From Corallochytrium limacisporum (Eukaryota; Opisthokonta), in NCBI GenBank assembly GCA_002811645.1, contig PDIP01000035.1, positions 1 through 40,291 of the forward strand: a DNA stretch of 40,291 bases. Reading direction: 5' to 3'. The position numbers and the translations under genes are program-made. This document shows, in pieces, positions 29,745 to 37,869 of the stretch (position 1 is its first letter; the number at the start of each line of letters is the position of its first letter). Below the pieces are notes generated by a model. The model searched no databases, was not told the origin of the DNA, and saw only the letters and a program-made list of their open reading frames with translations.

Positions 29745-30653
29745 ATGGTAAAGAAGACACTTCCCTTCCGGGTCAAGTTATACCTTCACGGAGTATACAA
29801 CATCCCGTTGGTAAATGGTGTGCTTTTTGCAAGAGTAAAATCAGAAGACAGTGCGTTCAAGAAGGTGTACACAGACCGGTCTGCCATTGAAGAACATGCA
29901 GTTCAGTGGACCAAAGGCTTCGAGTTTGACATCCCTTTCAAAACCCATGATATGCAAACGGTTGAGCCGCAATGGGTTCGGATTGATGTGAGAACAGAAC
30001 GTCAAGGTGGTAAGAAGGAACAGGCTTTTGGGTCAGCAAGTATTGACCTAGCTGCCCTGATGACCCGCGAGCCTGACTCACTGGACACATATACTCTATT
30101 CAATAGGGCTCCAGAAGACTTTGAGCCCATCAAAATTAGCAAACGCTATCTGTTGGAAACGGACAAAAAGTCTGGCAAAGCAAACGCAATTCTCCGAATG
30201 ACTGTCATCTTCGAACGGGTATCGGATGGTAGTGGAAAATCGAAGAAATCTGCAGCGACCACGTTGGACGTGGACCCTGACCTTGTGTCAGTGATTACGG
30301 ATAGGAGCGATCTTGCTTCAGTCCACGGGCCCGGCACCTCTCAACATAGAAACAGTATCAGCTCTAGACAAACCACAATGCCTGAAGGAGGCCGCTTCAG
30401 GGACCCGCATAGTGTTGTTCTCACTGGCGCGGACATGGCATATTATGACTATGTCTTCAGCAACGGTCTCCAAGACACAACTCTATGGACATTGCCGTCG
30501 GACCGATTCAACATCTTGGTGGAAGAGTCGCGCACAGACCCTTGTGAGGACGCAGAGATCATCATTGATCGACTACGCAAGCAGCAGAGACACGGCCTGA
30601 TCTTGCGGAACGCTCCAAACCGCCAGCATATCAAGAACCAACCTTCCATGTAA
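29745..30653 (+). CDS. NT-C2 domain protein (EEIG1/FAM102-like)
   Basis: 302 residues. Residues about 5-165 form an N-terminal C2 (NT-C2) domain as in EEIG1/FAM102A, EHBP1 and related fungal proteins. The LHGVYNIPLVNGVLFARVKSED start parallels the FAM102 pattern (VPFVNGVLFCKVR). The AVQWTKGFEFDIPF block and the strand RIDVRTERQGGKKEQAFGSASIDLAAL follow, then ILRMTVIFE closes the domain. NT-C2 domains are proposed to anchor proteins to membranes. The last 135 residues are polar and disordered-looking, except for a stretch (about 225-280) with aromatic and Asp residues resembling a short helical motif. The stop is TAA. It is intronless. Confidence 0.85.
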   Translation: MVKKTLPFRVKLYLHGVYNIPLVNGVLFARVKSEDSAFKKVYTDRSAIEEHAVQWTKGFEFDIPFKTHDMQTVEPQWVRIDVRTERQGGKKEQAFGSASIDLAALMTREPDSLDTYTLFNRAPEDFEPIKISKRYLLETDKKSGKANAILRMTVIFERVSDGSGKSKKSAATTLDVDPDLVSVITDRSDLASVHGPGTSQHRNSISSRQTTMPEGGRFRDPHSVVLTGADMAYYDYVFSNGLQDTTLWTLPSDRFNILVEESRTDPCEDAEIIIDRLRKQQRHGLILRNAPNRQHIKNQPSM

Positions 30654-31347
30654 AGAATACTCACCAGAAATCCGCAAACCCATGTATCCGTAAAGAAATC
30701 ATTTATTCTCAATTCTGTGTCACCTAATATATGACACTTTATTCAGTATTATTGATTTTATTCGCCTAGATGTTTTGTGGGACAAAATCCGGTTTGGCTT
30801 TTTGTCTCTCCTGTTTCCGTTATGCGAAAGGGTTTTGATTTCTCGCCAGTTTCTCTTCAACGGGATGGCCAGACGACCCGGCGTTAATTGGCACTCTCAA
30901 AGACTGTCCACAGAAAAACCAATATCATTCTGTTATCCGGCCAGAATCACGGGATTGTGCATCTGCGCCCCAACCCGCGTCTGCTTCTGCGAGGGAATAT
31001 ATTATGTTGGGGCGTGGTCTTCAAGTGGGCCTCCCCGCCATAACAGAGGTTTATAGTGATAGTGTGGGCATCAAAGGAGTGCCCAGAAATTTTATTCTTA
31101 TCTCTTAGTGCTGCGGAAGACGTGTCACCAACGGAAGGGCAGTGCACCATAAATCAAAGGGGAATCGAGTAAGAGGGAGGTACGGTGGGTTTCCGGACCA
31201 AAACTGGCTGGGACGTGTGGCAGTGGCTGAGAGTAACCTGACGACCGCACAGGTATATGCGAATCGCTGGTTCCTTGGCCAAAATATGGTCTTCAACAGA
31301 TCGGTTGAGTTATTCCAAATTCCACCAAGGGAAATAAGTGTACAGAA
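30654..31347. other. Intergenic, ICME-like gene promoter
   Basis: 694 bp between two plus-strand genes. No coding sequence is supported. The first 130 bp are AT-rich and may hold the 3' end signals of the NT-C2 gene. Confidence 0.5.
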
Positions 31348-32823
31348 ATGGTGGAAGAAAAGAAGAACGGCATTGCTTCCGTGGGTAGCCCGGGCGGCAA
31401 TCCCGACCGTCCGGAGAAGGTGAACGTTAGAGGCGGCAAAGATAGTCCCTCAACTGCACCAGGTCGGAAAGGTAAGCCTGTCAGCCCTAGCTCACCTCGC
31501 AGTCCGGACCACCACTCTCGCAACATGACAACTCACTCACTGGCATACGAGCACTTCCCACCAACACCCTGGGAGAAGGATGTCAGCGAGACCACTCTGC
31601 AGGCTTTACAGCGTGAATCCTCAGTGTGGTCAACAACACATCCGGTTCGGGCAGTCCCAGGCCTTTTCTGGACTCTGTTTACTGCTTTAATCACTTCTGG
31701 GTACAAGTGGATTTTCATGGCCATGAGACTGGTGCTATTCAGCATGTGCCTCATGCCTGGCTTCATCAGCATTGGGTGGTATTACCTAACCTCAAACAGG
31801 ATTGTTCGTAACGTGGTTTATGGCGTCAACAGTCGCAATACCTGTGATATTTTCCTACCGTCTGCGAGTAGGCCACAAGGCGGTCGGGGCCGTCCTGTGG
31901 TCGTCTATGTTACCGGGGGAGCATGGATTATTGGTTACAAGGCCTGGGGTGCGCTCATGGGTCGCATTCTGCAAAACTATGGCATTGTTTGTGTGAGTAT
32001 TGACTACCGGAATTTCCCTCAGGGAACGGTCCCTGACATGATTGAGGACGTCAATACAGCTGTGGCTTGGGTATTTGATGAGATCGCAAGTTTCGGCGGT
32101 GATCCCGAGCGCGTGTATCTGTGTGGACAAAGTGCAGGAGCGCAGTTAACCTTGACTGCAATTTTGGAGCAGGTCATGATTGAGCACCACATGATGGAGG
32201 AGGAATGGCGCCACATTCCCTGGAATCCGCTGAAGCTGAAGGGCTACATCGGAGTGTCTGGTCCGTACGATCTTATCGCTCTGAAGGAGCACATGCATGA
32301 AAAGGGCCTTCATAAGGACGTCTACGATCGGCTATTTGACCACCGGGCTGAGATGTACAGTCCCTATAACATCATCACGAGTGCCCCGTTCAAGAATGGC
32401 GAATGTGCCAAGGGACTGCCACCCATGACCTTCCTTCACGGCACTGGCGACGTGTCTGTCCCTCACAGTTCCGCGGCCCTGTTTGCCGAGGAGCTGGAAT
32501 CGCAGGGTGCAAAGGTAGCCACAAAGTGGTATGATGGTAAGACCCACACGGACCTTATTCTCGAAGACGCAATGAACATCAAGGCCGTCTATGATGATGA
32601 TTTTTTGACTGATGTTATCGCCGTCGCCGGTGGAAAGCCCTTGGGAGCATATGTAGATCACAAGCGTTGGAGCAACCATATCGAAGAACTTTACAGCAAA
32701 AGCACTGAGCGACGGGCAGATAGAAGGCGCCGGCCAAGCTTACACGCTGACATCGGCGGTGATGACAAGGTCATTGTCCCTCGCTTCATGATCCAGTTGG
32801 CCAGATTCGTGAACCCGTTCTAA
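31348..32823 (+). CDS. Isoprenylcysteine methylesterase-like alpha/beta hydrolase
   Basis: 491 residues. A disordered Pro/Ser-rich N-terminus is followed by two hydrophobic stretches (about 105-147), likely membrane anchors. The hydrolase domain follows with the oxyanion block VVVYVTGGAWIIGYKAWG (about 184-201), nearly identical to plant ICME, then SIDYRNFPQG. The nucleophile elbow is GQSAG (Ser262), with Asp368 (HGTGDVSVP) and His400 (GKTHTD) as the likely triad partners. In plants ICME demethylates carboxyl-methylated prenylated proteins in the ER/Golgi. Substrate transfer to this organism is an inference. The stop is TAA. It converges with DPM2 (102 bp). Confidence 0.9.
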   Translation: MVEEKKNGIASVGSPGGNPDRPEKVNVRGGKDSPSTAPGRKGKPVSPSSPRSPDHHSRNMTTHSLAYEHFPPTPWEKDVSETTLQALQRESSVWSTTHPVRAVPGLFWTLFTALITSGYKWIFMAMRLVLFSMCLMPGFISIGWYYLTSNRIVRNVVYGVNSRNTCDIFLPSASRPQGGRGRPVVVYVTGGAWIIGYKAWGALMGRILQNYGIVCVSIDYRNFPQGTVPDMIEDVNTAVAWVFDEIASFGGDPERVYLCGQSAGAQLTLTAILEQVMIEHHMMEEEWRHIPWNPLKLKGYIGVSGPYDLIALKEHMHEKGLHKDVYDRLFDHRAEMYSPYNIITSAPFKNGECAKGLPPMTFLHGTGDVSVPHSSAALFAEELESQGAKVATKWYDGKTHTDLILEDAMNIKAVYDDDFLTDVIAVAGGKPLGAYVDHKRWSNHIEELYSKSTERRADRRRRPSLHADIGGDDKVIVPRFMIQLARFVNPF

Positions 32824-32925
32824 GATTGGTCACGTCTGCACAAAGTCACAAACATTTCACAAATGGACGCGTCCCTGTAATATAATTGATATGTTTTGAG
32901 TATTTTTTTTCAATGTTTGGATGAG

Positions 32926-33354
32926 CTAATCCCGCTTTTTGGACTTTGTTGGCCTGTCAGAAATCTTCTTCCGCTTCCTAGTTTCAGCATCCTCTGCAGT
33001 GGTGGCGCGTTGCAAGTAGACCACACCAGTGAACATCAAGGCAGCTCCGATCATAAACATTGCAGTAGTAATAAACAGGTTATCAGACGGCTTCTCAGGT
33101 GGGAATAGCTTCTTTATAGCGGTCCCATCTGGAATAAATTGTGACATAATAATCCACGCGGCCAGGTACGTGTAGATGGTAATTGTACCCACCAGCAGCA
33201 GTGTGCCTATTGTCCGATCCGTTGATATGTTCTCCATTGTAACCTGCTCAAAACTCGTATGCTTAACAAATTGAGGTTTTTCGAGCATTGTCATACGTTC
33301 CCTGTTGCTGGCCTGTTCATGACTTAAAAACCATTGCTGAGCATCTTTGCCCAT
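32926..33354 (-). CDS. DPM2: Dolichol-phosphate mannose synthase subunit DPM2-like
   Basis: 142 residues from ATG 33354, or 103 from an internal Met at 33237 (MENISTDRT). Two transmembrane helices match DPM2: TIGTLLLVGTITIYTYLAAWIIM, then a loop with FIPDGTAIKKLFPP, then FITTAMFMIGAALMFTGVVYL. DPM2 sits in the ER membrane, stabilises DPM1 and also joins GPI-GlcNAc transferase. Human DPM2 has 84 residues, so the N-terminal 40 residues and the Lys/Arg-rich tail (ETRKRKKISDRPTKSKKRD) are extensions. The tail could be an ER retention or membrane-charge signal. The stop is TAG. Confidence 0.85.
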   Translation of the reverse strand: MGKDAQQWFLSHEQASNRERMTMLEKPQFVKHTSFEQVTMENISTDRTIGTLLLVGTITIYTYLAAWIIMSQFIPDGTAIKKLFPPEKPSDNLFITTAMFMIGAALMFTGVVYLQRATTAEDAETRKRKKISDRPTKSKKRD

Positions 33355-33541
33355 TGGGTAAGCCTGTCGTCGTTGCCTCGTCGGGCTGTAATGGCGCCCA
33401 GCTGTATTTCCCCCACCTCTCTACAGCCGTAGCAGTAGCAATGACTCCATGAATCAATTTCAACCCGAAGGATGGGGTACCCAATATATGTCATGTTTGA
33501 ATGGGAATCAATTTTATGGGACGCGTCAGCGATCCTTCTGT

Positions 33542-33967
33542 TTAGAAACCCATCATTGGATTTCCTATGGGAAGATCGTCAAGCTCGGACAAGTCTTCGT
33601 CACGTTCCACCTGCCGAGTGATGGTCACTTGGAGCCTGCCGCTGGTTGTACTCAAGTTCGCCCCCGAGTTCGTCAGCTGGGCAATGGTGCCTCACCTTCT
33701 CAAGGCCTGGGTAACGAATGTCTTGAAAATGTTGTTGCTCCGCATGGCCCGGTCAACATCTTCATCCGTGAGCAAGACATGGAGGATGTGACCTCTGTAG
33801 AAGAACTTGCGCTCCTGGATGGCCCTGTACAGTGGGCTGTCATCAAGGGATCGTTTGTCTTCCTTAAGATTCCGACTCCAGTTCTTGTACTTATCCGAGA
33901 TGCCAGGGCTGGCAGTTAGGCTACGCAGAGGATTCGTTTCCGCGGAGAAGGTTTGCTTTCTTTCCAT
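33542..33967 (-). CDS. Small unknown protein, two exons with probable 54- or 60-nt intron
   Basis: From ATG 33967 the frame runs 91 codons to a TGA at 33692-33694, and continues past it in the same frame to a TAA at 33542. The TGA lies inside GGTGAGG, a good 5' splice site (intron G at 33695). A CTGAC branch-like sequence is at 33672-33676. CAG acceptors at 33642 (54-nt intron) or 33636 (60-nt) keep the frame. The spliced protein is about 121-123 residues. It is charged, has RKFFYRGHILHVLL and VDRAM motifs, and ends in LDDLPIGNPMMGF. No family is recognised. It lies between DPM2 and the AlkB gene, all minus. Readthrough of the TGA is the less likely alternative. Confidence 0.68.
33642..33695 (-). 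other. Probable intron in the small unknown gene
   Basis: Minus-strand GTGAGG donor, CTGAC branch 31 nt before the acceptor, and ACAACCAG acceptor; 54 nt, a multiple of three and containing the in-frame TGA. An acceptor 6 nt further (GGCAG) would give 60 nt. Confidence 0.55.
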
Positions 33968-34246
33968 ACTACGTCTGACACGAACTCGTCACCGGCATTC
34001 GTATTGCAGCAACCCGCCCTGGCAACGCTGGGTGTCTGTGCTACTCAAAGTACTGCAATTTCATTCGAAAGTCAGGGAGAACCGCCGTCAGTCCGAGTGG
34101 CTGGCACCAGAGAGGAAGAAAATACAGGGACGAAATTCAGATCAATAATTTAATAGCAGATCAATACATACACTGCAAACTATGGTCTCCAAGACATATC
34201 TCGTGTATATCTGTGGACGATATGGCTTAGCTATGCAAGGGGATCG

Positions 34247-34879
34247 CTACTCTTCGGGACCTTGCCAAGCAGATTCATGCATCCGCCTCAGCGTGATAGA
34301 TGTTCTGGGTGCTCTTCGATGCTCCATCCCGATCTCATCCAGGTCTGCCACCCGGGCGGGAATACCGTGGTACCATTTATACCTTGCATCACTAAACATG
34401 GTCAATAAATCGCCCGAATTGAGATATATGGATTTTTTCTGGCTCGTCTGCGGGTCAGCGGGAGGCCCGTTAGTAATGTCCATCGTGATTCCCGACCCCA
34501 AGGAAACAATCGCAATGCCATCATCGAACTTCGCTAAATCGACATGTGCCGTAAGACCATCTCCTGGGTTATAGTGGTTCACAATGATTTGGTCAAATGC
34601 GGGGGAACGAAAGCGGATGTCATCCGGGAAAACACCTGGTGTACCCATGATCTTATCTCCGAGGGATCCAATCATCTCTGGTAGATCCCCAAACCTCATC
34701 GCCTGGTTGTGCCCGGAAAGGAGTTCCTGATGGCACAGTTGCAAGAGCTGATCATGTTCAGTTTCGGTGAGAAAGGAACGTATAAGAACGAGTCCCGGTA
34801 CGTCATCAAATGGTACTACCCTCGAGCCCCCAAAGAGCTCTCTCTCAAGGCTATCTGTGTCACCGTCAGACTCCGCCAT
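34247..34879 (-). CDS. AlkB-family Fe(II)/2-oxoglutarate dioxygenase
   Basis: 210 residues. The core begins GLVLIRSFLTETEHDQLLQLC (about 29-49). The metal triad is H112-x-D114 (AHVDL) and H171 (HGIPA). The 2-oxoglutarate-binding arginines are in RTSITLRR (about 192-199). NHYNPGDGLTAHVD and IVSLGSGITMDI are typical of AlkB homologues that act on tRNA or proteins (ALKBH8/ABH-like). Members remove methyl groups from nucleic acids or hydroxylate tRNA bases. The exact subfamily is not fixed; no RNA-binding or methyltransferase domain is attached. The stop is TAG. Confidence 0.9.
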   Translation of the reverse strand: MAESDGDTDSLERELFGGSRVVPFDDVPGLVLIRSFLTETEHDQLLQLCHQELLSGHNQAMRFGDLPEMIGSLGDKIMGTPGVFPDDIRFRSPAFDQIIVNHYNPGDGLTAHVDLAKFDDGIAIVSLGSGITMDITNGPPADPQTSQKKSIYLNSGDLLTMFSDARYKWYHGIPARVADLDEIGMEHRRAPRTSITLRRMHESAWQGPEE

Positions 34880-35240
34880 CTGGTTGATTTCTCTAGTCAG
34901 AAGTCATGTTCATATCACTCATTGCTCTAGGATCCACAGTCATTGTCCACTGTACATCGCAGCTGTTGGCAAGAAAATCTTTTTCATACCATTCATGTAG
35001 CAGTACCTGAAACACCAGTTGACCTGGTGTTCCCCCATGTTCCTTCCCTTCCCCTTTCCTCTGACCAAGTGATCTCTGCAACCTTTCTACCGCACTGGGG
35101 TTCGGACCAGGCGGAGAGTTTTCGGCGAAGCGTCTGCGCCTTCGAAGCTACTTAGGAAAAGCGGGGAGGGGAGTTGTTGTTGGAGGTTGTCCAAGCGGTC
35201 CTTGTAAACACTCAAGAAATAGCACGTCGAGCCGGGCATT
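34880..35240. other. Divergent promoter interval, AlkB and unknown gene
   Basis: 361 bp between divergent genes. Pyrimidine-rich around 35035-35065. No coding sequence is supported. Confidence 0.55.
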
Positions 35241-36161
35241 ATGAACCCTGGATCACCGAAAAAGAGCAGCCCGCTGAGCGCATTTTTGCGCGAGATGCTC
35301 AAGCTCGGTAGTCTTCAGGGGTTCAAGTACTTTACCACATACCTTCGGGGTCGGGAGGAATTGCTTCTTACTGTATTGGATCAGAAGGAAACTGTCTATG
35401 AGAGCTCCGCAAGTTACGCACATTTGGCACTGAGTACCAGGTCCATGAATAACCTCAATTCAGCCACCAAGCCAACTGTTATGCCAGCATCTCCGTCCGA
35501 AAACGAAATGGTGTACCACGAAAATGCCATCACTTTCTTGGTCGCCGCATACGCAAGATACCAGGCACCTTATGTCTGGGTCAGGACCAATCACGAGCGA
35601 CTGCTGTCAAAGTACATACACAACCCAGCGGTGACGGTAGAGACCTTACGGGATCGTCCGCTGAAGCTGCGGTCAACTTTGCAGTGGTCAAACCGTGAGG
35701 TACCTCTGTGGGAAGTTGTCAGCGAGGCTATCGGAGTTGCCTACAGTGTACCTCCGTCAAATCCATTCGCTATAGACTACAAAGTGCTTGAAGACATGGA
35801 GCCTGCCTATCGAATCTTGGCAACCAGTGGCCTGATGGAATTCCTTTTTAAGGTCTACACGGAGGGAAGTGCCAGATACATTGCCAAGGTATGGGAGGAT
35901 CTTGTTGAGTTGCAAAAGGTCCACTATGCTGCAATTGCGGAAGTTGCTGACAAGGGCATTAGCTACCTTGAGAACCCGGTCTTTCAGCCAATGCCCCAGG
36001 AAGCAAGACAGGCTGTTTACTCTCAACCAGCACCGACAGCTGCAAGCTACGGGCAGCAGGCACCACCTCCCATGGGGGGATATCAACAGCAGGCCCCGCC
36101 GCCCATGGGCGCGCCCTCGCCGATGACCGCAGGAGGATACGGTGGCCAACAGCGTTATTAA
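35241..36161 (+). CDS. Protein of unknown function with Pro/Gln/Met-rich tail
   Basis: 306 residues, not recognised. Residues 1-245 look like a folded helical domain with many aromatics: LREMLKLGSLQGFKYFTTYL, then ENAITFLVAAYARYQAPYVWVRTNHE, VPLWEVVSEAIGVAYSVPPSNPFAIDY and FKVYTEGSARYIAKVWEDLVELQ. No catalytic or membrane motif is seen. The C-terminal 55 residues are low-complexity with three PPPMG-like or APxPMG repeats and Gln/Gly/Tyr, ending GGYGGQQRY. Such tails are common in proteins that bind Pro-recognition domains, such as SH3 or ESCRT factors, but this is only a guess. The start ATG 35241 has no in-frame extension with Met. The stop is TAA, 54 bp from the stop of the convergent STI1-like gene. 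Confidence 0.82.
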   Translation: MNPGSPKKSSPLSAFLREMLKLGSLQGFKYFTTYLRGREELLLTVLDQKETVYESSASYAHLALSTRSMNNLNSATKPTVMPASPSENEMVYHENAITFLVAAYARYQAPYVWVRTNHERLLSKYIHNPAVTVETLRDRPLKLRSTLQWSNREVPLWEVVSEAIGVAYSVPPSNPFAIDYKVLEDMEPAYRILATSGLMEFLFKVYTEGSARYIAKVWEDLVELQKVHYAAIAEVADKGISYLENPVFQPMPQEARQAVYSQPAPTAASYGQQAPPPMGGYQQQAPPPMGAPSPMTAGGYGGQQRY

Positions 36162-36215
36162 TGAATTCGCCAGCGCGGTACAAAGAAATAGAGTAAATAG
36201 ATGTCAGTTCTTTAA

Positions 36216-36900
36216 TCATTCCACGCGCAGGAGTCCGAGTTCTATGAGCTTCTTAACCTTGCAGGCGAGAACCACCGGCATATCACTAAGCGTGTGATTG
36301 GTTGATCCTAGCTTGCCAGTCTTGACCTCCAGAAATTCTTTGATTTCGGGATCCATGAGGATTTCTCGAACGTCCCCGTTGGAAAGGATTGCCTGTACAT
36401 CGGCATCTGCTTTCTGGATTGCTTCGTCTAAGGTCCTCTTCTTCAGGTCTGCCTCTCCCCTTTTCTTGCTTTCTGCCAATTGATTTAATCGCTGTCCCAT
36501 TTGACCTGTCATGGCAAAGAAGGCCTTTTGCAAATCTCTACGATGCTCTCACCGCTTCAATGCTGCCTCTGGATTGCTTTGCATATCCGCTAGCATCTGG
36601 TGAAAATCTGGTGTCGCCATGATTCTCATCAGGTCTTCGTCCTCTTCAAGTGACTTTAGGAAGTCGTCGCTAAACAGCTCTGGCTGACCTTCCTTCATAG
36701 CTCGTTGTACTTCATCGATCTGCAGAGAGCTCGTTTGCGCCTGTGGGTTCGCTTTTATGAAGATCTGTGGTTCATCTATGGAAGCGGGCTTTGGTGGCGC
36801 AACAACAGTTGTTGACGTCCGGGCCTTCTCAATCCGTTTGACAGTGGCCGTCATATCCTCCAAAGGAGTCCAAAGGAGGAAGTTCATCGTTGTCTGTCAT
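36216..36900 (-). pseudogene. STI1-like (DP-repeat) protein gene broken by an in-frame TGA
   Basis: Two reading-frame blocks lie in the same minus-strand frame: 36887-36549, ending at TGA (36549-36551), and 36548-36216 to a TGA stop. The first block has an STI1-like motif (FLKSLEEDEDLMRIMATPDFHQMLADM, then NPEAALK). The second has another (VQAILSNGDVREILMDPEIKEFLEVKTG). Such DP modules occur in Hop/Sti1-type co-chaperones, though no TPR repeats are present. The TGA sits in CGGTGAGA, a donor-like context, but the only C/TAG acceptor that keeps the frame gives a 15-nt intron. The start is also odd: ATG 36900 opens MTDNDELPPLDSFGGYD in another frame, against ATG 36887 or 36854 in the main frame. 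It could be a pseudogene, an assembly error or an unusual gene. Only the frame facts are certain. Confidence 0.55.
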
Positions 36901-37869
36901 CCTTCAAAGTCTTCACTAGATCCCTTCCTGCAATCCGAACTGTGCCGCTCTCCAGGGCCTACGTAGCAACCATCGCCCTGAGTAGCCCCAACACTTAAGT
37001 AGGTGCCCCGTGCGTGCGCTGTAGGCTTATCACGGTTCGGCGACCTCGGGGTTATAAGCCCAGCTCTGGCTTTTTTTTCGTTTATATTGGGGCGGTCCAA
37101 CTCCTCCCATTTTCAAAGGTCCCCCTTCTTTGCCAGACACCGAACCGAAGCATCGGGGGCCCATGGGTTCCCAACCCCTCCCGGATCTTCGGGCCCGGGG
37201 AAAACCAAATATTGATCCGTTTCCAATTCACTGATTGTTTTGGCCGTTTCCTACGAGAAACCCCTTCCCTCCCGGCCAAACACTCCAATCATCCCCAACC
37301 CCCGGCTTCCCCCACACTCCCCTCGGGCCCCAGGCGAGACCCCGGGCAAAGCTCCGAAAGGCCCCCCCCCCCCTGTCAGCTCATGAGCGGTGTGGGGTCG
37401 TTTTCGCAACTTTCCTTTGTGGTCCCCCACTCCGTCACCCCACTCACACACCTCGCTCACGGGCACGTCGCATTCCACGCACCAGAATATTTTTGATTGC
37501 CCTGGGTGACTGTGCGCCGAGAGGAAGAAAAAAGCTGCTGTGTGCTCTGTTGCTGCTGCCGGAGCCGGTCCCTGCCGTTGGGTACCGCGAAAGGATCTTT
37601 GGCCCAAAGTTATTGAGTATGGTGAGACCACTTCGACAACCAAGTGCTGGACGTACGGGGAAGGGGAGGGACGTGGGTCCGAATCAAGGAAGCTCGGAGA
37701 GGGAAGCAGTCGCACTGAAGCTCGAAGGGGCGCTCAGAAAGGGAAAACTAACGCAAACTGACGAGCTATTTCCAGAGCAACCATGTCATAAAAGCAGAAA
37801 TTGAGTTCTTTTTTTTTCATAGCCAGCATGCTGGACATGTGTGGTCTTTACAATAATTAATAACACTCC
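36901..37869. other. Divergent promoter interval, STI1-like gene and GPR107-like gene
   Basis: 969 bp, strongly C-rich on the plus strand at 37090-37460, with a C12 run at 37362-37373 and a T9 run at 37809-37817, about 52 bp before the GPR107 ATG. Overlapping Pro/Arg-rich frames on both strands are not credible genes. Confidence 0.55.
37362..37373. repeat. C12 homopolymer
   Basis: Twelve consecutive C in the upstream region of the GPR107-like gene. Confidence 0.95.

Noticed and set aside
33692-33694. UGA recoded as tryptophan genome-wide
   Set aside because: TGA ends UMP-CMP kinase, OSCP1 and other proteins at their normal lengths, and Trp is encoded by TGG throughout.
37014-37804. Several overlapping 150-190 codon frames before the GPR107-like gene
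   Set aside because: They are Pro/Arg-rich and follow from the C-rich composition of the promoter interval.
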